A stretch of 39,883 nt of DNA, taken from assembly GCA_012033105.1 (NCBI GenBank), contig JAAUPN010000006.1, forward strand, positions 1 through 39,883, read 5' to 3'. Position 1 is the first letter of the stretch. Every line of letters begins with the position of its first letter. Positions 9,504 through 20,531 of the stretch are shown here, in pieces. The DNA comes from Coleofasciculaceae cyanobacterium RL_1_1 (GTDB lineage: Bacteria > Cyanobacteriota > Cyanobacteriia > Cyanobacteriales > Geitlerinemataceae). The notes beneath the pieces are model-generated. The model worked only from the letters and a program-made list of their open reading frames with translations, was not told the origin of the DNA and did no database searches. The position numbers and the translations under genes were made by a program.

Positions 9504-10367
9504 TTATTTTATCCCTTGGCTTTGCCAATCGCTCGGATCGACAGCTTCGCCATGCACAAAGAAACCCCAGTGTAGGTGTGGCCCGGTGGAGATGCCGGTA
9601 GAACCGACGGTGCCGATCGTGTCACCGGCTTGGACGCGATCGCCTTCACGGACGTAGATCTCGCTCAGGTGTAGGTAAACGGTGGTGACGCCTTGGCCGT
9701 GATTGAGGCCGATCGTGTTGCCGTGGATCTCGAATCCGTTGGCTTCATAGTCCACGAGGCCAACGATACCGTCAGCGGCGGCATAGACCGGCGATCCGGC
9801 GGCGGCAGCGTAGTCTAAGCCACGATGGTAGTAGTCATCCGCCCATTCGCCGTTATAGTAGCGCCGGACACCATAGGGCGTAGAAATCCATCCATTGCTC
9901 GGTGCAATAAAGGAGCCAGTCCATAGCCGATCGGGGGTCACTTCGGCGCGAAAGGCATCGACGCGATCGAATTCATAATCTGTACCTTCGATCGCGTTAA
10001 TTTCTGGCGATAGCCAAATCTGCTGAATCGGGAAATCGCGATCGCGGACACTGACGTTCAGGCTAGCGCGATCGCCCAGGTCGTCAGTCACGCTAAAGGA
10101 TCGTGTGCCAGGGGTTTGGAGGGGAGTGGTCGGGATCATGGCGCGATACCGACCGGGGCCAACGGGAAAGCTGGGGTAATCGCGATCTCCAGCGCTGACG
10201 ATCGGTGCGGTGTCTGCCTCCGACGTGATCAGCAGGGTGATCGTGTCGCCAAGGCGAGGCGAGGTTGGCGAGACGTTAATTTCGATCGCTTGGGCTGACA
10301 GTGCCGCGAGGGTGGTGATCGGGAGGCTCAGAGCCAACGAACCGAGGGCGACTCGAACACCTGACAT
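9504..10367 (-). CDS. Secreted M23-family (LytM-type) peptidase
   Basis: A zinc metallopeptidase of the M23 family, which cuts peptide crosslinks in peptidoglycan or, if inactive, activates amidases. From the chosen ATG a signal peptide is clear (MSGVRVALGSLALSLPITTL, then AALSAQA). An Ig-like beta domain follows (NVSPTSPRLGDTITLLI). The C-terminal LytM domain contains the metal ligands in HRGLDYAAAAGSPVYAAADG (H and D) and the GPHLHWGFF motif. In-frame starts further upstream (ATG 10403, ATG 10421, TTG 10436) would put extra residues before the signal peptide, so the true start is not certain. hfq lies just upstream on the same strand. Confidence 0.88.
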   Translation of the reverse strand: MSGVRVALGSLALSLPITTLAALSAQAIEINVSPTSPRLGDTITLLITSEADTAPIVSAGDRDYPSFPVGPGRYRAMIPTTPLQTPGTRSFSVTDDLGDRASLNVSVRDRDFPIQQIWLSPEINAIEGTDYEFDRVDAFRAEVTPDRLWTGSFIAPSNGWISTPYGVRRYYNGEWADDYYHRGLDYAAAAGSPVYAAADGIVGLVDYEANGFEIHGNTIGLNHGQGVTTVYLHLSEIYVREGDRVQAGDTIGTVGSTGISTGPHLHWGFFVHGEAVDPSDWQSQGIK

Positions 10368-10485
10368 TAGATGATCAATCAGGTTTGGGGCATTAAGAAA
10401 CATAGGTCTAGAGAAACTCATCACATCGATATTCAAATCCCAGCCGTTTAGTCTTGGTCTTCAGCTTGTGGTCTTACTGCTGGTT

Positions 10486-10698
10486 CTACTGGGGCGTGAT
10501 GGTGGCGATCGAATCGCGACGTACCAAAATATTTTTCTCCGAGGCAGCCAGAATACAGAGAAAAATCGGATCGATCCATAGCAGTCTGCCCGACAGCGTC
10601 GAACCATCATTGAGGCGGAGGTCGATCGCGGCTTTTTCCTTAATGTAGCGTTGCAGCAGACGAATGCTGGGCAAGCTGGTATCAAATTCAGAACTCAT
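10486..10698 (-). CDS. hfq: Hfq-like Sm-fold RNA chaperone, cyanobacterial type
   Basis: A 70-residue protein with the layout of cyanobacterial Hfq: a short helix (SIRLLQRYIKEKAAIDL), an Sm1-like strand pair (LNDGSTLSGRLLWIDPIFLCILA) and an Sm2-like end (EKNILVRRDSIATITP). Cyanobacterial Hfq diverges from the enterobacterial protein and, in Synechocystis, works with the type IV pilus base instead of as a general sRNA matchmaker. The ATG at 10698 is preferred to a TTG two codons upstream. It ends 50-120 bases before the M23 peptidase, depending on that start, so the two could be co-transcribed. Confidence 0.85.
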   Translation of the reverse strand: MSSEFDTSLPSIRLLQRYIKEKAAIDLRLNDGSTLSGRLLWIDPIFLCILAASEKNILVRRDSIATITPQ

Positions 10699-10924
10699 AC
10701 ACAAGGGGTGGGGATCAATGGGTCAATCACGAGTGTAGATGACGTACGGTGGATACGGGCAGCCTGGATGCACCCCCGACAACATTGCGGACTGAACGTC
10801 GCAGGCTGAACGTTAATCGTGTGTCATGTTTCAAGCGTCATTCTAAACGCCCAGTGACGCGAACACGCGAGCTTGATAACCAATCGGCTTGATTGTCTTT
10901 CTGATGTTCCCACAGCTTTAAACC

Positions 10925-12662
<1,738 letters not shown>

Positions 12663-12763
12663 CTACGAGCGAAAACGGTTGGGCTAAACAGCTCTATGTA
12701 TGGAAGCACGAGTCGGGACTGGATTTCCACGAAAAACCCAGTTCCGCAAGTTTTTTTAGCACA

Positions 12764-13378
12764 TCACAAAATGTACAGAATTAGAAATAGAACGATCCAG
12801 ACCACATCGACAAAGTGCCAGTAGAGTTCTGAGGCTTCGATGCCGAAGTGTGACGTGCTGCTGTAGTGGCCGGGAGTGCGCGATCGCAGCAACACCAACA
12901 GGATTAGCGACAGGCCAAACATCACGTGCAAACCGTGGAAACCCGTCAGCACATAAAACGTACTGGTGAACAGATTATCGGTCAGCCCAAAGGTATTGGT
13001 GTAGTACTCATACCCTTGCCCAGCGAGGAAAATCGCCCCTAGCGCTGCCGTCAAACCAAACCAAAACTGCATCCCTTTGACATCGTCTTGCTTGATCGCC
13101 TGGTTGCCGCGATTCATCACAAAACTGCTTGAAATTAGGATGATGGTGTTGATTCCGGGTAGCAGCAATTCACGTTCGGGTGTGCCAGCCGGTGGCCAGA
13201 CTTCCGCCACAGAGCGAAAGGTGAGATAGGCGGCGAATAAACCGAGGAAAATCATCGCCTCGGCAAACAGGAAAACCCCCATGCCGAACAGTCGATGATC
13301 GGGGTGGTCGCCGTGGCCGTGAGCCTGTTCAACCGCGATCGCGCCGTGTTCTTGAGTGGTTTCAGCGGTGGTTTGCAT
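12764..13378 (-). CDS. ctaE: Cytochrome c oxidase subunit III
   Basis: A membrane subunit of the aa3-type cytochrome c oxidase that stabilises subunit I. It has 204 residues with five hydrophobic helices, the length typical of the cyanobacterial form, which lacks the two N-terminal helices of mitochondrial COX3. A short His/Glu-rich N-terminus precedes FGMGVFLFAEAMIFLGLFAAY. GFHGLHVMFGL and the closing SELYWHFVDVVWIVLF are diagnostic. It is third in ctaC-ctaD-ctaE, 113 bases after ctaD. Confidence 0.95.
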   Translation of the reverse strand: MQTTAETTQEHGAIAVEQAHGHGDHPDHRLFGMGVFLFAEAMIFLGLFAAYLTFRSVAEVWPPAGTPERELLLPGINTIILISSSFVMNRGNQAIKQDDVKGMQFWFGLTAALGAIFLAGQGYEYYTNTFGLTDNLFTSTFYVLTGFHGLHVMFGLSLILLVLLRSRTPGHYSSTSHFGIEASELYWHFVDVVWIVLFLILYIL

Positions 13379-13491
13379 AGTGCGTGTCCTAAAAACTGCG
13401 TTTGTGATGAAGGCAAGAAACCGGATTTTTTGGGAGAAACCCGATTTCTGAGATAGCCAACTGAACGTGTCTGAGATGACCGTTCCTTGGA

Positions 13492-15174
13492 TTACATTTC
13501 AGCTTTGACTTCTGCCAGTAGATCGGCGACCGATCGCGTATCTTCCTCCGGCTCGGAGTCGATGCCGTAATCGTAGGGACCCGACCACAACACCGGCTCT
13601 TCCTCGAAGTTTTCGATGATCGGCGGCGAACTGGTTTGCCATTCCAAAGTCAGGGCATTCCACGGGTTGGGTAGCGCTTTCTCGCCCCAGAACCAGCAAT
13701 ACACGGCGTTAAACAAAAACGGTAAGGTCGAAACGGCCAAAATGATTGAACCGATCGTGCAGATCCGGTTAATGTCCGCAAACGCCGGATCGTATTGCAC
13801 CACGCGACGCGGCATCCCTTGCAAACCCAGGATGTGCATCGGGAAGAAGCAGAGATTAAAGCCCACAAACGTCAGCGCAAAGTGAACCTTACCCCAGGTT
13901 TCATCCAGCATCCGGCCAACCATTTTGGGATACCAGTGGTAAATCCCGGCGTAGATACCGAAGACGGAGCCACCGAAGAGGACGTAGTGGAAGTGGGCGA
14001 CGATGAAATAGGTGTCGTGAACGTGAATATCGAAGGGAACCGACGCGACCATCACGCCGCTCAGACCACCGACGAGGAACATCGACACAAAGCCGATCGC
14101 AAATAGCATCGCCGAATTCAGCCGCAGCTTGCCGCCCCAGATTGTCGCGACCCAGCTAAAGATTTTGATGCCCGTCGGGACAGCGATCACCATCGTCGCG
14201 GCCATGAAGAACATCCGCAGCCAACCCGGTGTACCACTGGTAAACATGTGGTGCGCCCAGACAATGTTGCCAAGGAAGGCGATCGCCAAGCTGGAATAGG
14301 CGATCGCTTTGTAACCAAAAATCGGTTTGCGGGCGTGCACCGGCAAAATATCAGAGATCAGGCCGAACACCGGCAAGATCATGATGTACACCGCCGGGTG
14401 CGAGTAAAACCAAAACATGTGTTGGTAGACGATCGGATCGCCGCCCCCGGTGGGGTTAAAAAATGCGGTTCCCGCCAACAGGTCAAAACTCAGCAGAATC
14501 AGCGCCCCAGCCAATACCGGCGTCGAAATCAAGATCAACATCGATGTTGCCAGCATCGCCCAGCAAAACAGGGGCATATCGTAGAGACCCATCTCTTTGA
14601 TGCGCATTTTTAAGATGGTGGTCACAAAGTTAACCCCACCCAAAATCGAGGACGTACCGAGCAGTAACACTGCCAAGATCCACATCATTTGCCCCACTTG
14701 ACCCGTCATTAGACTTAGGGGTGGGTACGATGTCCAACCGGCAGAGGGGGGCGTCTCTGCCAGTAGGCTCAGGAGTAGCAGCGCACCACCGGGCGGCACG
14801 AGCCAAAAGGCTAGACCATTAAGGACGGGAAAGGCCATATCCTTCGCACCGATCATCAATGGGATCAGATAGTTGGCGAAGGCTGCACCGGCGGGGACGA
14901 TCCAGAGAAAGATCATCATTGTGCCGTGCAGGGTTAGGACGCCGTTGTAGTTTTCGTAGCCGAGAAAATCGGCGTCTGGCGTGGCGAGTTCAACCCGGAT
15001 GCTGGTGGCCATCGCCCCAGCAATCAGGTAAAACACAAAGCTGACGACAAAGTATTGGATCGCAATCACTTTGTGATCGGTGCTGAAGCCAAAGAAGTCT
15101 TTCCAGTGGCGTTCGGGGTGTTTCGGTTGGGGTGGTTGTGGAGTTTGGGTCGGTTCGAGGGTGCTAACACTCAT
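13492..15174 (-). CDS. ctaD: Cytochrome c oxidase subunit I
   Basis: The catalytic subunit, carrying heme a and the heme a3/CuB centre that reduces oxygen to water and pumps protons. It has 560 residues from ATG 15174 ([16 protein letters not shown]). Twelve membrane helices are expected. Diagnostic motifs are [26 protein letters not shown] (CuB histidine and the cross-linked tyrosine region), [11 protein letters not shown] (paired CuB histidines) and [16 protein letters not shown] (heme ligand histidines). The acidic C-terminal tail is cytoplasmic. The frame extends upstream of the ATG through ctaC-overlapping sequence, but that extension has no oxidase character. Confidence 0.96.
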   Translation of the reverse strand: MSVSTLEPTQTPQPPQPKHPERHWKDFFGFSTDHKVIAIQYFVVSFVFYLIAGAMATSIRVELATPDADFLGYENYNGVLTLHGTMMIFLWIVPAGAAFANYLIPLMIGAKDMAFPVLNGLAFWLVPPGGALLLLSLLAETPPSAGWTSYPPLSLMTGQVGQMMWILAVLLLGTSSILGGVNFVTTILKMRIKEMGLYDMPLFCWAMLATSMLILISTPVLAGALILLSFDLLAGTAFFNPTGGGDPIVYQHMFWFYSHPAVYIMILPVFGLISDILPVHARKPIFGYKAIAYSSLAIAFLGNIVWAHHMFTSGTPGWLRMFFMAATMVIAVPTGIKIFSWVATIWGGKLRLNSAMLFAIGFVSMFLVGGLSGVMVASVPFDIHVHDTYFIVAHFHYVLFGGSVFGIYAGIYHWYPKMVGRMLDETWGKVHFALTFVGFNLCFFPMHILGLQGMPRRVVQYDPAFADINRICTIGSIILAVSTLPFLFNAVYCWFWGEKALPNPWNALTLEWQTSSPPIIENFEEEPVLWSGPYDYGIDSEPEEDTRSVADLLAEVKAEM

Positions 15175-15337
15175 ATGTGGATTTCGAAGAGGGGTCTTAA
15201 AGGGGCGGGCAGACGGTGGGCGGGTCGAGTGCGGCGACGATCGAGCTGTGTCGAAAAATTGCAAACTCAACGCCAATTGAGTTTCAACAGAGCAGATGTT
15301 CACGGTTCGGAGGCTGCGGGATTGTTCGATCGAATCG

Positions 15338-16351
15338 TTAATCGTGGTGATGGTGTGCCATCGGGGTGATCGCCGCGATCGCCGCTGCATCAATTGCGGG
15401 CGCATGGGGATGGAGTGCCATGCGATCTGCGTCGCTGAGACCGGTCATCCCAACCGCTGTCGCCACACGGGAATCATTGGCGTCCCCATCGATCGCACTG
15501 GCGATCTGGGTTTGATACCAGACGTCATAATCTTCGGGAGTATCGACGATGACCGTCGATCGCATTGCGCCGTGAAACGCGCCGCAGAGTTCGGCACAGA
15601 CGATCGGATAGGTTCCTGGAGTTTCCGGGCGAAACCGTAGCTTGCTCATCCGTCCAGGGATCGCATCCTGTTTCAAACGAAACTGTGGCACCCAAAAAGC
15701 GTGTAGTACATCTTGGGCTTGGATATTAAGCTCGACATCGCGACCGGCGGGAATGTGTAGCTCTCCGGCCATCACGTTACCGGGATAGGTAAACAACCAG
15801 GCGTATTGCAGACCCATGACATCAATCGTCACATCTGCATCCATGCCTTCCGAGGCGGGATTTGCACCAATACCGAGCGCTACGTTTTGGCCGTGCGGCA
15901 AGCCTTGATCCCCATCTAAAGAACCGGCGATCGCCGATCCCGAGGAAACCTTCGCGATGCGTGTATGGTCGTGCGATGCCATCGGATCGAGTCCGCCCAT
16001 CTGCTGATATACATCAAAGCTATACACCGCAAGCACCATGACAATCACCACGGGGATCGCCGTCCAGACCAGTTCTAATGAGAGGTTTCCTTCGATCGGT
16101 GGCCCATCGGTTTCGTCTCCGGGCTGTTTCCGAAATTTAATAATGGCAAGGACAATCGCGCCCTGAATGGCTAAAAACAGCCAGACCGAGATTGTCATCA
16201 TTAAGTTAAACAGACCGTCTACCAGGGGTGCGTTTTGCGAGGCGGCCTCCGGTAGCCAGCCATGATTCTGGCCGTACCAGAGGCTGATAACTGTGATAGC
16301 AACCCCGGCAGCAGAAATGCTGATTGCGGGGGAGAGTTTGGCGCGTTCCAT
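15338..16351 (-). CDS. ctaC: Cytochrome c oxidase subunit II
   Basis: It takes electrons from cytochrome c6 or plastocyanin at the CuA centre and passes them to subunit I. The CuA motif CAELCGAFHGAM and the upstream HAFWVPQFRLKQDAIPG (His ligand) are intact. Two membrane helices precede the periplasmic cupredoxin domain (ISAAGVAITVISLWYG and LMMTISVWLFLAIQGAIVLAIIKF). The end is alanine- and histidine-rich (MAHHHHD). The start is uncertain: ATG 16351 gives an N-terminus like other cyanobacterial CtaC, while an in-frame TTG at 16414 adds 21 residues. It is first in ctaCDE and diverges from ctaA. Confidence 0.93.
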   Translation of the reverse strand: MERAKLSPAISISAAGVAITVISLWYGQNHGWLPEAASQNAPLVDGLFNLMMTISVWLFLAIQGAIVLAIIKFRKQPGDETDGPPIEGNLSLELVWTAIPVVIVMVLAVYSFDVYQQMGGLDPMASHDHTRIAKVSSGSAIAGSLDGDQGLPHGQNVALGIGANPASEGMDADVTIDVMGLQYAWLFTYPGNVMAGELHIPAGRDVELNIQAQDVLHAFWVPQFRLKQDAIPGRMSKLRFRPETPGTYPIVCAELCGAFHGAMRSTVIVDTPEDYDVWYQTQIASAIDGDANDSRVATAVGMTGLSDADRMALHPHAPAIDAAAIAAITPMAHHHHD

Positions 16352-16933
16352 GTAGTTCGACGTAAGTTCGGCGACGGGGCGGACAACGAGGCCGCGACTT
16401 TCAGAATCATTCAAGATGTGACAATCACAACATCCATCTCATCCCCCTGTGGATTAACCCAAATTGGAGGGATGAATGGCACTGGTTACGAGTGCGGCAC
16501 GATCAAGGGATCAAAAACACAAGCCTCGGGCTGTCTTACTAAGTTAAAGCAGTCGTCTTGAGGTTGCCGGAATACGACCTAGTTTTTTACGTTTTCTTTG
16601 GGATCTTTACGTTGCTGTCATATTTGTCAATAAACATAACAGTTTTGGTGAAGGATAGAGGGGTTGGATGAATGGGTTCGAGTCTGTTCGTCTTATCTAG
16701 TAAAGGTTTTAGCGATTTGATTGAGATACAAAATGGGCTTAACATGACGATAAAAAATCTCGTGTAATCCCCAGTTTTGTGCCGTTTAACACCCATTTTT
16801 GTAGACATTTTCAAGCCGTGAGCGCTAAGACTCTTTGGGTTTGTTACGGTTTGAACCGAGGCAATTGTTTCTTAGCTTTATCCAGCGACTGAGCCGCGAT
16901 CGCCCAACGCCTCGCAACGACTTTGGTGACGCC
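16352..16933. promoter_or_regulatory. Divergent ctaC / ctaA intergenic region
   Basis: About 580 bases separate the likely starts of ctaC (minus) and ctaA (plus). 16560-16800 is clearly AT-rich compared with the coding flanks, as expected for promoters firing both ways. I see no confident -10/-35 pair, and no convincing gene: the frames on either strand here look non-coding. Confidence 0.4.
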
Positions 16934-17911
16934 ATGACGAATCCAGTTTTACCGCTTCAACCCTCTCCACCTTTCAATACGACCCCAACGCAACCGCCGA
17001 TTGATCGTGTGCGGGGTCTGCTCTGGAAATTGGCCTTTGCGACCCTGGTGCTGATGGCGATCGGCAGTGCGACGCGGGTTGCAAATGCAGGACTGGCCTG
17101 CCCGGATTGGCCGCTGTGTTACGGCAAGCTTGTGCCTGCTGCCGAAATGAACCTACAGGTTTTTCTGGAATGGTTTCATCGCCTGGATGCGTCGCTGATT
17201 GGCCTGATGACGATCTGGCTGGTGGTGCGTAGCTCTCAGTGGCGATCGCAGCTTCCGGCCTGGATGCTGCCGATTTCCCTGCTCGCGTTGCTACTGGTGG
17301 TCGTTCAAGGGGGACTCGGAGCGCTCACGGTCACGGAATTACTGAAATTCGAGATTGTGACGGCTCATCTGGGTACGGCTCTGCTCTTCTTCGCCACGAT
17401 CGTCATGAGCGCGGTGGCACTGCTGCCTCACATTTCCCAGGATGTGGTCAAGCCATTTCACAGCCGTATTCATTGGGCAGGGGCGATCGCGGCTCTCCTG
17501 GTGTATCTCCAAAGCCTAATCGGGGCGCTGGTATCCTCCCAGTGGGCTCTCCACCAGTGTCTCGGCGGTTTTGCATCCCTCTGTCGCATCATGTACGGCC
17601 ACCTATTTGGCGTCATCCCGCCCACCCTTGCAGTTTTAGCCCTCGTCATTTGGGCGTGGCGCTTGCCCCACCTGCATCCGCTGCTGCACGCCCTTGCCTA
17701 CAGTTCGGGTTTGCTCGTACTGCTTCAAATTGGACTTGGGTTTGGAACGTTTTATCTCCATCTTCAGGTTGAACCGCTGACCGTGGCACACCAACTGATT
17801 GGCGCAACCCTGCTCGGTACGCTGCTCGCGTTCTTCATCCTGGCGCGGCGCGATCGACCGATCTCGATTTATCACGCCCACCCCCAGGCTGAATCCGCCG
17901 GTTCCCATTGA
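16934..17911 (+). CDS. ctaA: Heme A synthase (COX15/CtaA)
   Basis: A membrane enzyme that oxidises the C8 methyl of heme O to the formyl of heme A, the cofactor of the oxidase encoded next door. It has 325 residues from ATG 16934 (MTNPVLPLQPSPPF). Eight membrane helices are apparent. Conserved features are ATRVANAGLACPDWPLCYG, EWFHRLDASLIG (heme-ligand His), TAHLGTALLFF and VAHQLIGATLLG near the end, plus a periplasmic cysteine pair (HQCLGGFASLCR). An upstream TTG at 16835 is not favoured. It diverges from ctaC, and ctaB follows after ~210 bases. Confidence 0.94.
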   Translation: MTNPVLPLQPSPPFNTTPTQPPIDRVRGLLWKLAFATLVLMAIGSATRVANAGLACPDWPLCYGKLVPAAEMNLQVFLEWFHRLDASLIGLMTIWLVVRSSQWRSQLPAWMLPISLLALLLVVVQGGLGALTVTELLKFEIVTAHLGTALLFFATIVMSAVALLPHISQDVVKPFHSRIHWAGAIAALLVYLQSLIGALVSSQWALHQCLGGFASLCRIMYGHLFGVIPPTLAVLALVIWAWRLPHLHPLLHALAYSSGLLVLLQIGLGFGTFYLHLQVEPLTVAHQLIGATLLGTLLAFFILARRDRPISIYHAHPQAESAGSH

Positions 17912-18120
17912 TCCTGTCGATCCCATCAATCCTGTTGATTATTCCTTCTTCATCCCCAGCGATCCCACCGGGATCGCAGCCTTAGATCGCTCATTGTGAC
18001 GGCTACCCATTGATTGCTCCCTTGATTGCCGCCTTGCTCGCTCCGCCGATCACTCCGTCGAACACCTCAATCAACCATAGTTTGCACGCATTCCCCAGCT
18101 CTGAGATCTAACCGAGAATT

Positions 18121-19124
18121 ATGCAAGATCTGCTTAACACCACAACTCGCAACCCTGCCGATCGTCACCACGAAACCCTCGGGCAACTCTGCAAAAGCTA
18201 CTACCAGCTCACCAAACCACGCATCATCGTCCTGTTGCTGATTGAAACTGCCGCAGCGGTCTTCTTAGCATCGGGGGGCGATGTTGATCCGATCGTGCTG
18301 TTGGCAACCCTAGCGGGCGGTTGGTTTGCAGCAGCGTCGGCCAATGTGATCAACTGTTTTTACGATCGCGACATTGACCAGATCATGGAGCGCACCCGCT
18401 GGCGTCCGATTCCATCCGGGCGGATTCGTCCCCGTGATGCCTTGATTTTTGCGGCTATCCTGGCGATCGCTCCTTTGCTGTTCTCACCTATTTCACCAAC
18501 CTCACCGCTGCTCTGCTGGCTCAATCTGGCATCGTCGCCTACGTCCTGATTTACACGCACTGGCTGAAACGCCACACCCCGCAAAACATCGTCATCGGTG
18601 GCGCGGCGGGTGCGATTCCGCCACTGGTAGGCTGGGCTGCGGTTACCGGTGAACTGTCCTGGGCGGCGTGGCTGCTCTTCGGCATTATCTTCCTCTGGAC
18701 GCCGCCACATTTCTGGGCGCTGGCGATTTACATTCGTGATGAGTACGCCGAAGTGAATGTACCCATGTTGCCGACGATCGTTGGTAATGCGGAAACGGCA
18801 AAGCAAATCTGGGTGTACACCTGGCTGACGGTGGTGGCAACGCTGGGGTTGGTGTATCCCCTCGGTGTGTGCGGTGCGATTTATGCGGTGGCGGCGATCG
18901 GCTTGGGTGGTGTATTCCTCGCCAAGGCGCGATCGTTGCTGCAAACGCCGGATGATACGAACGTTGCCAAAGATACGTTTAAGTGGTCGATCTTTTATCT
19001 GATGCTGCTGTGTCTGGCGATGGCGATCGATAGCCTTCCCTTTGGCCAAGATCTGACCGTTGCCGCTACCCAGTTTGCGACCCAATTCGCCAATCAGCTT
19101 GCGACCCAGCTTTTGCCGTCTTAA
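18121..19124 (+). CDS. ctaB: Protoheme IX farnesyltransferase / heme O synthase (frameshifted)
   Basis: A UbiA-family membrane prenyltransferase that adds a farnesyl group to heme B to give heme O, the substrate of CtaA. The prenyl-diphosphate binding motif [15 protein letters not shown] and the second loop [17 protein letters not shown] are both present, but in different frames. The first frame stops at 18549. Adding one C after the GCGATCGC at 18463-18470 yields [20 protein letters not shown] and an uninterrupted 334-residue protein, the normal family length. The extreme C-terminus carries a short [14 protein letters not shown] repeat. Because both halves are well conserved and the partner ctaA/ctaCDE genes are intact, a sequencing error is more likely than gene loss. 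Confidence 0.93.
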
Positions 19125-19359
19125 CCCGAATCTATCGAGTCAATGCCGATTCAATATCGCGTCAATATCGATCGGCGCCTGTAGCTTGGTAGCACCCAAT
19201 ACAGACGTAGCTTCAACCGAACCCAGCAGATACAGGAAAACCGAACAGACCAGCCAGCAAAAGGTCAAGTTTGTTTCATAAAACGTTGCACACCCCAGAT
19301 GCCTGTGTTAACTTCTGTGTAGAGGCACTCAATCTTACTCACTTGAGGAGATAGACATC

Positions 19360-19500
19360 ATGGAAAACGAAACGAAATTCGGCTTTACTCAATTTGCTGA
19401 AACCTGGAATGGCCGCTTGGCTATGCTTGGTTTTGTGATCGGTATTGCAACTGAAATCATGACCGGTCAAGGCATCCTGTCGCAAATCGGCTTGATCTAA
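19360..19500 (+). CDS. hli: High-light-inducible protein (single-helix Hlip)
   Basis: A 46-residue one-helix member of the chlorophyll a/b-binding superfamily. The chlorophyll-binding signature is present at ~14-24 (ETWNGRLAMLGF, i.e. ExxNGRxAMxGF), followed by a hydrophobic helix (VIGIATEIMTG). Hlips bind chlorophyll and carotenoid, protect newly made photosystem II and quench excess energy in thylakoids. TTGAGGAGAT eight bases before the ATG is a strong ribosome binding site. A stem-loop terminator follows at ~19628, so it is likely monocistronic. Transcription is expected to respond to high light, but I see no sure HLR1 element. Confidence 0.95.
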   Translation: MENETKFGFTQFAETWNGRLAMLGFVIGIATEIMTGQGILSQIGLI

Positions 19501-19627
19501 ACTGCATCAAATCTAGCGGATTGGTTGTAGCAACATTCGCCCACTCCAGAATGTAGCCACGCATCCGCACCAACCCTAGGTCTGTGATTTTGTTGCAGAC
19601 TTTGCTCTAAAACCTGAAACTTCTGCG

Positions 19628-19658
19628 GGTCGTTCATTTATGAACGGCTCGCTTTTTT
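19628..19658 (+). terminator. Rho-independent terminator after hli
   Basis: CGTTCAT/ATGAACG forms a perfect 7-bp stem with a 2-base loop, extended by flanking GG(T)/(G)CT pairs, and GCTTTTTTG follows directly. It lies ~130 bases beyond the hli stop. Confidence 0.8.
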
Positions 19659-19748
19659 GTACTCCCTGATTTATTCTCGTATTCGCCTGGAGCAAAGAAC
19701 GATTAGATTCCTTCTTGTCTCTACGTTTCGCGTCGGAATACCGCAGGG

Positions 19749-20474
19749 TTAACGGGTGGGGCAGCCTTGCCGATCGCCGTCGATTGTTTCGATGATCACG
19801 TTGGTGTAGCGAGCCGCCGTTAAAATTTCACGAATTAGGGTCGCCGCCTGCGAGGACGCCCGATCGAATAGTGCCTCCTCCCCGCAAACCGCTTGACGCA
19901 TCTGCTTCACCGCCGTCCGTTCGGCCTCCGCATAAAGCTGAGTTTCTACGTTTGGTGCGATCCAGGCGCGTTGCTCTTCGAGAATGCTCGATTGTTCCAC
20001 ATCTAGATCCACGCTCGCGAGGTGCGCCGGAGGCAAGGTGACGCGAATGGAGCCGTTTTGTTGGTCGGCGTTGGTAAGCTGAATTTGGCGCAGATCGATC
20101 GCAGCACGGGCATAACCCACCCCTTGATAAATCAACACCGTTTCACCCAGATAAAACCGACCGAGGCGGCGTTCTTGCTCACTGGTGACGATCGTTGTGA
20201 GGGTCTGTTGTGCGGTGTGCAATGCCTGCTGATCTTCGAGCTGATCAACGATTAGCGCCCGAATCGCGGTGACCGGTAACGGCGGTGGTGGGAATAACTC
20301 CGATCGCAGGGACGCCATCCAGCCATTGACAATCGCCAGACCGATCGCGCCCGAGATCGTGGAGAACATCGTCAGTAGGACGAGGGGATGCTGACCAATC
20401 CCCCATCCCCGGTGCGATCGGTCACGCTGAGGAGATGCAGGGCGATCGGCTGGGGTGGGGGGAGTCTGGTTCAT
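19749..20474 (-). CDS. DUF4230-like membrane-anchored protein
   Basis: A 241-residue protein resembling DUF4230. The N-terminus is Pro/Arg-rich and cytoplasmic (residues 1-30), then one membrane helix (LVLLTMFSTISGAIGLAIVNGW) leads to an extracytoplasmic domain with the family's pattern: TTIVTSEQERRLGRF, VLIYQGVGYARAAIDL, IRVTLPPAHLASVDLDVEQSSIL, and a C-terminal helix pair (AERTAVKQMRQAV, AATLIREIL). The function is unknown. It starts 57 bases after the NTF2-like gene on the same strand, probably one operon. Confidence 0.8.
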   Translation of the reverse strand: MNQTPPTPADRPASPQRDRSHRGWGIGQHPLVLLTMFSTISGAIGLAIVNGWMASLRSELFPPPPLPVTAIRALIVDQLEDQQALHTAQQTLTTIVTSEQERRLGRFYLGETVLIYQGVGYARAAIDLRQIQLTNADQQNGSIRVTLPPAHLASVDLDVEQSSILEEQRAWIAPNVETQLYAEAERTAVKQMRQAVCGEEALFDRASSQAATLIREILTAARYTNVIIETIDGDRQGCPTR

Positions 20475-20531
20475 AGATCAGGACGGTTGCAGGGAGATGG
20501 GTCAACCTCAAGCTTTTGTTGAATTGTTGAA

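Noticed and set aside
16587-16814. 75-residue open frame on minus between ctaC and ctaA
   Set aside because: AT-rich promoter region, no ribosome binding site and no recognisable protein features.
18360-19085. 241-residue open frame on minus
   Set aside because: It is antisense to ctaB and Arg/Gln/His-rich without domain features. It only looks attractive because ctaB itself is frameshifted.
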